Of a DNA stretch of 6,413 bases, positions 1 to 4,499 are shown in pieces (position 1 is the stretch's first letter; every line of letters begins with the position of its first letter). The stretch is from Pseudomonadota bacterium. Its GTDB lineage: Bacteria; Pseudomonadota; Alphaproteobacteria; Rhizobiales; Rhizobiaceae. The position numbers and the translations under genes were made by a program. Location: assembly GCA_023387775.1 (NCBI GenBank), contig JAEWHN010000268.1, forward strand, positions 1 to 6,413. The letters run 5' to 3'. The notes beneath the pieces are model-generated. The model ran no database searches, was not told the origin of the DNA, and saw only the letters and a list, made by a program, of their open reading frames with translations.

Positions 1-345
1 ATGTCCGCTTCAGCAAATGCGTTTGGAATAAGGACCGGCAGATTTCGACCCCCAAACTGCCAGTCAGCAACCCTTCACCATGTCAGCCATCCAACGACGA
101 ACTTGGCGATCCTAAAAGCTGCAGTAGATGACGACTTGGAAGCGCTTGAAGTCTGGACATGGAGTGACGACAACCTTGGCAAGAAACAGTCTGTCGGCAG
201 GACGGCTCTTGGCCCCGAGCACATGCCGCAGGATGGCGGCATCTACAATTATACGTGCAACTGGCTCGTCGGTCAGCTGCAAGCAGGACGTTATCCGCGC
301 TACGCGATGGACTACCTCGTGCGATTGGCCGAGGTTCGCAGGTGA
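1..345 (+). CDS. Hypothetical protein, possibly 5'-partial
   Basis: I do not recognise this gene. It reads open from the first base of the window to a TGA at 343-345, so the true start may lie upstream; the ATG at base 1 may be only an internal methionine. The last 75 or so residues look most protein-like: an acidic segment (AVDDDLEALEVWTWSDDN) followed by an aromatic stretch (YNYTCNWLVGQLQAGRYPRY) and a Leu/Arg-rich tail. The first 35 residues are low in recognisable character. No signal peptide, membrane segment or catalytic motif is visible. It faces the convergent gene remnant that ends at 397. It could be the 3' end of a larger gene cut by the window, or a spurious ORF. Confidence 0.35.
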   Translation: MSASANAFGIRTGRFRPPNCQSATLHHVSHPTTNLAILKAAVDDDLEALEVWTWSDDNLGKKQSVGRTALGPEHMPQDGGIYNYTCNWLVGQLQAGRYPRYAMDYLVRLAEVRR

Positions 346-396
346 CTGCTTCGCGGTTAATGGCGGTACTCTCGCCCGTCGCCCGTTGTAGATCGC

Positions 397-1036
397 CTAC
401 GGTCTGACAATTCTCGCTAGCAGGCCGGTCGGCTTGCGCACGCCGAAAAGGGTTTTCTCGTTCTCCTTGCTCGCCTTTTCGACAGACTTCTTAAGTCGCT
501 CCGGGACGTTCCCGCCAATCGCTCCCAAAGCATCTCGCAGCCTGCGATCGGCCCAAATGAGCTGCCGCCGGTCGGCGGCAGCGATGCCCAGTTCCAGGAG
601 CCGCCACTGTTCGCGCGGCTCGTCGGCCTCGGCGGCTAGTCCGAACCAGTGGGCAGTATGCTTCGCGTCGCTGTGCCGCGCGCGCGTCGCGGGCGGCATT
701 GCCGAGGAAGCCCGACAGCCAGTCTCGACCCAGCAGGTCGTCCGAGCCCGTGTTCTCGGGTCGGAAAGAGGCGACGGTGAGCGCGAGCGCCTGATCCGAT
801 GGCCGAGCGGAGGAGGACCGGGAGCTTACGAAGCCGTCGAGCCAATCCCCAGCTCCGGCGGCCTCGGCAGCAACGACGAGCCGCTCGATGCGCGCGTCGT
901 CGCGCGCCTCCTCGAACACGCGCTCGCGGAGCGCGTCAATCTCCGGTGATGCGGCGGCGGTGAAGAGTGCCAGATCGCGTATGGCATGCTTGGCAGGTAC
1001 AACGAGTTGAGCGGTGGAAACACCATCGACACAGTC
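397..1036 (-). pseudogene. 3' remnant of a large helical protein, frameshifted (possible STAND/NACHT-HEAT C-terminus)
   Basis: Read on the minus strand, one frame is open from 1036 (just after a TAA at 1037-1039) to about 680. It continues in a second frame from about 690 to the TAG at 397-399. The join falls on a (CG)5 run at 677-686: the first frame gives FLGNAARDARAA and the second resumes with RHSDAKHTAHWFGLAAEAD. Restoring two bases of the run reconnects them. The combined product, about 210 residues, is Ala/Leu/Arg/Glu-rich and helical, with spaced motifs such as HWFGLAAEADEPREQW and ADRRQLIWADRRLRDA and a basic tail. These resemble the HEAT-like C-terminal region of large NACHT/STAND NTPases found in defence islands; that is family recollection, not proof. 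There is no ATG or good start in the 5' part (the first possible start is GTG at 919) and no ATPase domain is left, so the 5' end is missing. It is probably a dead fragment. Confidence 0.5.
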
Positions 1037-1045
1037 TTATCGAGC

Positions 1046-1066
1046 CAGCCTAAGAGATATAGGCTG
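1046..1066. repeat. Inverted repeat, 7-bp stem and 7-base loop
   Basis: CAGCCTA at 1046-1052 is perfectly complementary to TAGGCTG at 1060-1066 across the loop AGAGATA. It is the first of the hairpins in this region. TAAAATG follows rather than a run of T, so a standard intrinsic terminator is unlikely on the + strand. Confidence 0.6.
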
Positions 1067-1072
1067 TAAAAT

Positions 1073-1085
1073 GTTCTTAAAGAAC
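1073..1085. repeat. Short palindrome GTTCTT-A-AAGAAC
   Basis: GTTCTT at 1073-1078 and AAGAAC at 1080-1085 are perfect inverted copies around one central base. With a spacer this small it is more like a dimeric protein-binding site than an RNA hairpin. It sits 6 bases after the preceding inverted repeat. Confidence 0.45.
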
Positions 1086-1111
1086 AGCTTGATGGCGCTT
1101 CATCCCTTTAG

Positions 1112-1132
1112 TGACGCATGGCTGATGCGTCA
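1112..1132. repeat. Inverted repeat, 8-bp stem and 5-base loop
   Basis: TGACGCAT at 1112-1119 pairs perfectly with ATGCGTCA at 1125-1132 around the loop GGCTG. No T tract follows on either strand. Confidence 0.6.
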
Positions 1133-1151
1133 GCAGGATGGAGTTGGTGCT

Positions 1152-1199
1152 TCGATCAATATCTCAACGCAATTGGTTTGCGTTGTGGCTTTTGATCGA
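1152..1199. repeat. Nested double hairpin
   Basis: The outer arms TCGATCAA (1152-1159) and TTGATCGA (1192-1199) are perfect 8-bp complements. Inside them, CAACGCAA (1165-1172) and TTGCGTTG (1178-1185) form a second perfect 8-bp stem with the loop TTGGT. The two stems are separated by a small internal bulge (5 and 6 bases). Sixteen base pairs in 48 bases is unlikely by chance and suggests a folded RNA or single-stranded DNA structure. Confidence 0.65.
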
Positions 1200-1240
1200 T
1201 TCATCACGTTGGCTTCTAACGCTTCCAACTGACCAGTCGA

Positions 1241-1271
1241 TCTAAAGCCCCTTCGCGGAAAGGAGCTTAGA
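1241..1271 (+). promoter_or_regulatory. Imperfect hairpin covering a Shine-Dalgarno sequence
   Basis: TCTAAAGCCCCTT (1241-1253) can pair with AAGGAGCTTAGA (1260-1271), with one bulge and one mismatch. The right arm contains AAGGAG, the best ribosome binding site in the area, 8 bases before the GTG at 1274. If the downstream ORF is real, the hairpin could mask its translation start. No T run follows, so it is not a typical terminator. The assignment is tentative. Confidence 0.3.
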
Positions 1272-1273
1272 CT

Positions 1274-1327
1274 GTGTCTCGAAAATCATCTAAAAAGCCA
1301 ACCATTGAACAGCCTACCTGGCGCTGA
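1274..1327 (+). CDS. Possible 17-residue leader peptide
   Basis: A GTG preceded by AAGGAG at 8-base spacing opens a very short ORF ending in TGA at 1325-1327. The product is basic (MSRKSSKKPTIEQPTWR). It may be a leader peptide, or the first codons of a longer gene that lost its frame. The 100 bases downstream (1328-1427) contain no other gene I can support, and all three + frames hold stops before the HTH gene. The only support is the ribosome binding site. Confidence 0.2.
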   Translation: MSRKSSKKPTIEQPTWR

Positions 1328-1427
1328 CCGAGCACTTGATCCGACACTTGGGCTTTCGCTGTCGTTTCTGACGAGCTCGGAACCGGTTGCAGATCCCCCT
1401 GGCCTTCGACCCAAGGCGGCTTGCTAG

Positions 1428-1634
1428 CCGACTGATCTGCTTACCCCGGAACAGGCAGCTGCCGTCCTGGGGCTGAGCCCGAAGACGCTCGCCAACTGGC
1501 GCGTCAGCGGCGTTCCGGCCTTGCCTTATCGCCAAGTCGGGCGCGCCATCCGTTACCAGTACGCCGACCTCCTCGCCTTTGCCGAGAACAACCGGCGCTT
1601 CAATACTTCGCAAGGGCCCGACGCTGATGAGTAG
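1428..1634 (+). pseudogene. AlpA/excisionase-type HTH DNA-binding protein, start missing
   Basis: The frame is open from 1428 (just after a TAG at 1425-1427) to the TAG at 1632-1634. It encodes about 68 residues of a compact helix-turn-helix domain of the excisionase/AlpA (HTH_17, MerR-like) kind. LTPEQAAAVLGLSPKTLANW is the HTH, VPALPYRQVGRAIRYQYADL is the wing, and LLAFAENNRR is the closing helix. These proteins bind DNA at element ends or promoters and control excision or replication genes. There is no ATG, GTG or TTG in frame before the HTH; only a CTG at 1437 is available. The natural start has therefore been lost or moved to another frame (frame 1 upstream reads LQIPLAFDPRRLASRL, perhaps related). 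The last codons overlap the start of the DUF927 gene (ATGAGTAG, 1627-1634), the arrangement expected of a two-gene operon. The domain call is firm; whether it is expressed is doubtful. Confidence 0.7.
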
Positions 1635-1863
1635 GCCCCTGTCTTTTCTACCAAACAATCTCGAATCGGAGGAAATCTGTGAAAGGCGGCGCGCCTACGT
1701 CTGGGAAGCCAAATGCCAGCTTTCGAAGAAGCACGGCATCATAGCTGCGTTTCCTAGGGTGTGTAGCGAATTCGATCCCTGCGAGTCTGGCCTGTTGCCC
1801 GCTCTGCTTTCGACGCCTCCGCAAGACGTTCCTTCGGTTCGCGGCCCACGAGAGATTCCATGA
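1627..1863 (+). CDS. N-terminal fragment of the DUF927-family protein
   Basis: This 78-codon piece starts MSRPLSFLPNNLESEEICER and ends REIP before TGA at 1861-1863. It contains three cysteines (AKCQLSKKHG, FPRVCSEFDPCESG) and a proline-rich stretch (LSTPPQDVPSVRGPR). I see no known motif in it. Its place, overlapping the HTH stop by ATGAGTAG, and the continuation of sense in the next frame (ERFHERSWLFATIFVEGW) make it the probable start of the broken gene. A second possible start, GTG at 1679 with a good GGAGG at 1668-1672, lies in the frame of the main DUF927 segment but meets a TAG at 1742-1744. Confidence 0.4.
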   Translation: MSRPLSFLPNNLESEEICERRRAYVWEAKCQLSKKHGIIAAFPRVCSEFDPCESGLLPALLSTPPQDVPSVRGPREIP

Positions 1864-1891
1864 GCGGTCCTGGCTGTTCGCCACCATATTT

Positions 1892-2848
1892 GTGGAAGGC
1901 TGGACCAGCGCACCGGGAGATCACTCGCTCGAACTCACGGTTCCGCGTGCCGATCTCGCCGACGTCAAGAAAATGCGGGACATCCTCCTGAACAAAGGCG
2001 GTTTTCACGCCGCTGATCTCAAGGACCAGCTCGATCGTTTGGTGAACGAGCATGCGCCGGTTAAGCACTACGTCACGGAGCGTGCCGGCTGGTATGATGA
2101 TAGCCTTGTTACTCGCTACGGTACTTTCGGTGACGAAAAAACCCAAGGGGAATTCCGGTTCGACCCCGCGAGCGATAACTTTTTGGTCAGGATGACAAAG
2201 GCAACGGCGGAGAGCTACAAAAACGCTCTTGGAGGCCCCCTTTCTAAGTCCAACTACCTTGTATTTGCGCTTGCAGCTGCCCTGGCTCCGGCTCTTGCCG
2301 ATCGCATCCGACGCGACGGTGGCTATGGGTTTAATTTTTCAGGCATGTCGAGCACCGGAAAGACTCTTTCACTGCGGGTATGCCTGTCCGCCGTAACGCG
2401 TGCGCGCGATAGCGACTTAACGTCATTTGGCGATACAACTGGGTCCCTGCTTGAACAGCTCCCGGCATTCGGCGCTCTTGCCATTCCGTTCACGGACCCG
2501 AAAGCCGCGCGCGAGAAGGAGCGCGATCTCTGTCACAAGATTCAGACTATTGTGTTTGGCGCCCACGACAAGGTGCAACGCCGACAGCTGAACTCCAAAA
2601 AGAAGCCGCAGCCGCGGTTCTTTATCTCGCTGTTCAACTCGGAACGTCCTTTGGCCGACATCTTCAAGAAGGCTGGCGTGCCGTATGAGGGCGGCGAAGC
2701 AGTTAGGCTGATTGATATTCCTGTGCCTGAAGAAACCGGCATTTTCGATCGTCTCGAGGATTCTGACGAGGCAATGCAGTACGCTGATAATACGGAGAAA
2801 GCCATTGCCGAAAACTACGGTGTGTTGCTTCCCGAATGGGTGGCGTAA
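1892..2848 (+). CDS. DUF927-family P-loop NTPase, central ATPase segment
   Basis: 318 codons from the first available start, a GTG at 1892. It has no ribosome binding site, and protein-like sequence (SWLFATIFVEGWTSAPGDH) continues upstream of it, so 1892 is probably not the true start. In order: an N-terminal alpha/beta region with AGWYDD (about 65-70); a helical FALAAALAPALADRIRR stretch; the P-loop GMSSTGKT at residues 151-158, close to the DUF927 consensus GxSSTGKT; SLLEQLPAF; the strand ALAIPFTDP at 195-203; and FFISLFNSE at 243-251, matching the family's LSTGE-type strand. The usual LDE Walker-B acidic pair is replaced by FTDP, with D202 the only acid. Family members act in plasmid, phage or integrative-element replication. 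The frame stops at TAA 2846 but continues open directly behind it. Confidence 0.75.
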   Translation: MEGWTSAPGDHSLELTVPRADLADVKKMRDILLNKGGFHAADLKDQLDRLVNEHAPVKHYVTERAGWYDDSLVTRYGTFGDEKTQGEFRFDPASDNFLVRMTKATAESYKNALGGPLSKSNYLVFALAAALAPALADRIRRDGGYGFNFSGMSSTGKTLSLRVCLSAVTRARDSDLTSFGDTTGSLLEQLPAFGALAIPFTDPKAAREKERDLCHKIQTIVFGAHDKVQRRQLNSKKKPQPRFFISLFNSERPLADIFKKAGVPYEGGEAVRLIDIPVPEETGIFDRLEDSDEAMQYADNTEKAIAENYGVLLPEWVA

Positions 2849-3436
2849 TTGTCAGGCCAAAAGAAGAGCGACCTGAGCGCCAAGGTCGAGCGACTAGAAC
2901 GGCAATTCATCAGAAAAACCAACACACTAAGCTCGATCGAGAGGCGCATGGCACGGGCCTTCGCCTTAGTAGCTATCGCAGGGCACCTAGCGGCCAAGGA
3001 GGGGCTCTTCCCGGCGGCAGCTGACCGCGCTCCATACTCCTGCCTTCGGCTCTGCAAGCGCGCCCTCGAACGTCTGAGCGGAAAAGGTCTGCAGTCTCAC
3101 AAGGAGATCGAGGAGTTCATCGAACATGTCAGTTCGCCCGACAATCTCCCGATGGTGCAACTAGGGGAAAAGGCGTGTCCGCAGGAGTGCCAGAACGGTT
3201 TTCGGCGAGTAGAGGACGGGGCGACATTTCTCTATGTGAAGGTGGACTATGTCGAGCGATTCTTCTCTGGAAAGAGCTCCCTCTACAAAGACTATCTTCC
3301 TTCGCTGGAGAGAAAGGGCATAGTCATACGCCCGAAAAATGGCTGGACGGCACCAATCAAGCAAGCTGGGCTGGATCGCGAAAGATGTATGAAGTTCAAT
3401 CTCGATCTGCTCTTTAAACCAGGGGGCGAACGCTAA
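2849..3436 (+). CDS. C-terminal segment of the DUF927-family protein
   Basis: 195 codons begin with TTG immediately after the TAA, in the same frame and without a ribosome binding site; the upstream ORF has no spacer to offer one. Residues 32-48 (RRMARAFALVAIAGHLA) match the helix that closes the ATPase part in DUF927 proteins, where Arg, FALVAxAG and LA are typical. What follows is a helical segment (SCLRLCKRALERL), then a predicted small winged-helix-like end (DGATFLYVKVDYVERFF, YLPSLERKGIVIRP). The segment therefore looks like the tail of the same protein, not a separate gene. The stop TAA differs from CAA by one base, and Gln fits between EWVA and LSGQKKSD. Translation restart at TTG or readthrough would be needed to make this piece. 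Confidence 0.6.
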   Translation: MSGQKKSDLSAKVERLERQFIRKTNTLSSIERRMARAFALVAIAGHLAAKEGLFPAAADRAPYSCLRLCKRALERLSGKGLQSHKEIEEFIEHVSSPDNLPMVQLGEKACPQECQNGFRRVEDGATFLYVKVDYVERFFSGKSSLYKDYLPSLERKGIVIRPKNGWTAPIKQAGLDRERCMKFNLDLLFKPGGER

Positions 3437-3793
3437 CTTTCCCCCATAGCCCGTCGCTTGGCTCCGACGGGGAAAGCTCTGACGCATTCGACTGGTGGCA
3501 AATGTGGCCATTTGCCACCAGTTGCTTTCCATTGCCCCGCTAAAGCACGCAGGTTCAAGATGCCGAAGGGCTGTGCACGTTGGCGTGCAGGGATCCCCGC
3601 GCTGATTGATGATCTCTGTGCGCCAGGGTCGCCCGGTCGGTCCGACGAATAGATTGTGTCTGCGGCTACGAACCCGCTGCGCGGGATGGGCGCGCGCGGT
3701 GAGGTAGAGGTTACAGGCCGGCCATCGCATCCGCATTGAACGTCGTCCGGCTGGGGCAGAGCATCTCGGGCTTCTTCAACAAGGAGCCCGACC
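3437..3793. other. Intergenic region after the DUF927 gene
   Basis: No gene is supported in these 357 bases. ORFs of up to 191 codons on the minus strand run across the DUF927 gene and have no family pattern. It holds a 14-bp perfect palindrome (3491-3522), a smaller TGCACG/CGTGCA hairpin near 3570-3590 and a CCCGC/GCGGG hairpin at 3673-3685. A ribosome binding site, AAGGAG at 3781-3786, belongs to the recombinase remnant that follows. Confidence 0.5.
3491..3522. repeat. Perfect 14-bp palindrome with 4-base spacer
   Basis: ACTGGTGGCAAATG (3491-3504) is the exact inverse complement of CATTTGCCACCAGT (3509-3522) around TGGC. It lies 55 bases after the end of the DUF927 frame. The arms are mixed in composition and no T run follows on either side, so it does not look like a classical intrinsic terminator. 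It could be a protein-binding site, an RNA hairpin at a 3' end, or part of an element end. Confidence 0.75.
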
Positions 3794-3925
3794 ATGCTCC
3801 ATCCTGTTCCCGCAGCCCGCTGCGCCAGCGGCTGATCGACGACATGACCGATTCAGCCAAGAGACGCAGCGCAACTACCTCCGCGATGTCGGCCGGTTCG
3901 CCAGCTTTCTTGGCCGGTTCAGAAG
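3794..3925 (+). pseudogene. N-terminal remnant of a tyrosine recombinase/integrase
   Basis: AAGGAG (3781-3786) sits 7 bases before an ATG at 3794 that opens MLHPVPAARCASG and stops. In the next frame, 3814-3849 reads SPLRQRLIDDMT. In the third frame, 3849 onward reads RFSQETQRNYLRDVGRFASF, then LGR, ending near 3925. Joined, these form the typical core-binding (SAM-like) N-terminus of IS/phage-type tyrosine recombinases: PLRQRLIDDM, then FSxxTQRNYLRxVxxFAxFLGR. The catalytic half, with Arg, His and Tyr, is absent. Two frameshifts and a missing C-terminus make it a dead fragment. It probably belonged to the mobile element that supplied the HTH and DUF927 genes, though it could be a separate insertion. 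Confidence 0.65.
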
Positions 3926-4013
3926 CGCAGCTACCAGAAACTGCTTCATCGAGATATTCGTAGCGAAGCTCGTCTGTCAACGACAACGGAGCCTTCGCAT
4001 TCCTCCAGCATGG

Positions 4014-4499
4014 TCAGAAATTGTGTTCGCGCACGTTGATCAAGATCTTCTGCAACGTGGCCACGAAGGCCGCGTGCTCCTCGGCACCGATGCCGGCGAA
4101 TATTCTCTCATAGCTCGCGCGCATCGTCGGCCAGAGCTTCTCGAAAGTTGCGCGGCCCTGCTCGGTGATGGTCACGCGCGTAGCCCGGCTATCCTCCGGA
4201 TCGGAATTGCGGCGCACAAGCCCTTCGGCTTCCAGCGCGTCGAGCGAGCGCGACAGGGTCGATTGCTCGACTACTGCATAGACTGCAAGCTGGCTGATCA
4301 GTAGGCCGTCGACCACCGAAAGCGCGGCCAGCGCCCGCATCTTGGGAGTGGTGAGGCCGAGCTTCGCAAGATCGTGTCGCAGCGAGGCGTTGTAACGGCC
4401 CATGATGCGGTTCATCAGATAGGGGGCGAATTGCTGCAGGCCGATCTCGCCGAGCCGCGAATCGCCCAAAACAGTATTGGCGGAGACGCCCTCGCTCAT
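4014..4499 (-). CDS. MarR-family transcriptional regulator
   Basis: 161 residues, the normal length for the family, with TGA at 4014-4016. Residues 21-48 form the N-terminal dimerisation helix, and 50-115 the winged helix-turn-helix. STLSRSLDALEAEGLVRR is the recognition helix, and DPEDSRATRVTITEQG is the wing with the conserved DxRxxxVxxT pattern. The C-terminal helices (LWPTMRASYERIFAGI, HAAFVATLQKIL) complete the dimer interface. Such proteins bind palindromic promoter DNA as dimers and release it when a small, often aromatic, ligand binds. The ATG overlaps the stop of the oxidoreductase gene (ATGA), and its Shine-Dalgarno AAGGAGG lies in that gene's final Lys-Glu-Val codons (4504-4510), so translation is coupled. 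It probably controls its own operon; the operator is not visible in the window. Confidence in the family is high; the ligand is unknown. Confidence 0.92.
   Translation of the reverse strand: MSEGVSANTVLGDSRLGEIGLQQFAPYLMNRIMGRYNASLRHDLAKLGLTTPKMRALAALSVVDGLLISQLAVYAVVEQSTLSRSLDALEAEGLVRRNSDPEDSRATRVTITEQGRATFEKLWPTMRASYERIFAGIGAEEHAAFVATLQKILINVREHNF

Larger units (their letters stand above)
1037..1273. other. Gene-free region dense in inverted repeats
   Basis: No convincing gene lies here; the + strand ORF at 1014-1232 has no ribosome binding site and no protein-like pattern. Within about 155 bases there are three separate perfect inverted repeats (1046-1066, 1073-1085, 1112-1132) and a nested pair (1152-1199). 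They are followed by a tandem 9-base repeat (1212-1220 and 1221-1229, GCTTCTAAC then GCTTCCAAC) and an imperfect hairpin at 1241-1271. The stretch lies between the truncated minus-strand gene and the HTH/DUF927 module. Possible roles are a structured RNA, a single-strand recombination or transfer/replication origin, or an element end. Nothing in the sequence settles which. Confidence 0.55.
1627..3436 (+). pseudogene. DUF927-family NTPase gene, broken by a frameshift and a nonsense codon
   Basis: Three open segments join into one gene of about 600 codons. These are 1627 to about 1855 (frame 1), about 1855 to 2845 (frame 2), and 2849-3436 (also frame 2, after a single TAA at 2846-2848). The natural start is probably the ATG at 1627, which overlaps the stop of the HTH gene and has AAGGG 10 bases upstream. 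DUF927 proteins are replication- or helicase-like P-loop ATPases of plasmids, phages and integrative elements. The Walker A lies in the middle segment and the conserved RxARAFALVAIAG-type helix in the last, in the order typical of the family. The two lesions would leave three pieces, so activity is unlikely unless they are sequencing errors or are bypassed. A single C-to-T change (CAA to TAA) explains the stop. Restoring a GA dinucleotide in the GAGAGA run near 1850-1855 explains the frameshift. Confidence 0.6.

Noticed and set aside
434..949. 171-codon + strand ORF
   Set aside because: It lies opposite the minus-strand remnant, which has clear protein-like composition; this frame is Ser/Arg-rich antisense sequence with no motif or ribosome site.
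1200..1235. Possible integron attC-like core (AGCGTTAGA on the minus strand)
   Set aside because: The matching second core site and the required paired arms are absent; the last base of the core also does not fit.
1365..1405. tRNA-like T-arm (GGTTGCAGATCCCC)
   Set aside because: The T-loop does not match GGTTCRANNC and no acceptor, D or anticodon arms can be built around it.
1314..1658. 114-codon minus-strand ORF
   Set aside because: It is antisense to the HTH gene, whose domain pattern is clear.
3161..3736. 191-codon minus-strand ORF
   Set aside because: It runs antisense to the DUF927 C-terminus and through the palindrome; it has no family pattern and is explained as a shadow.
3711..3986. 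91-codon minus-strand ORF (DELRYEYLDEAV...)
   Set aside because: The part near 3930-3986 looks faintly protein-like and could be a scrap of another gene, but most of the frame is opposite the recombinase remnant. Not enough to call.
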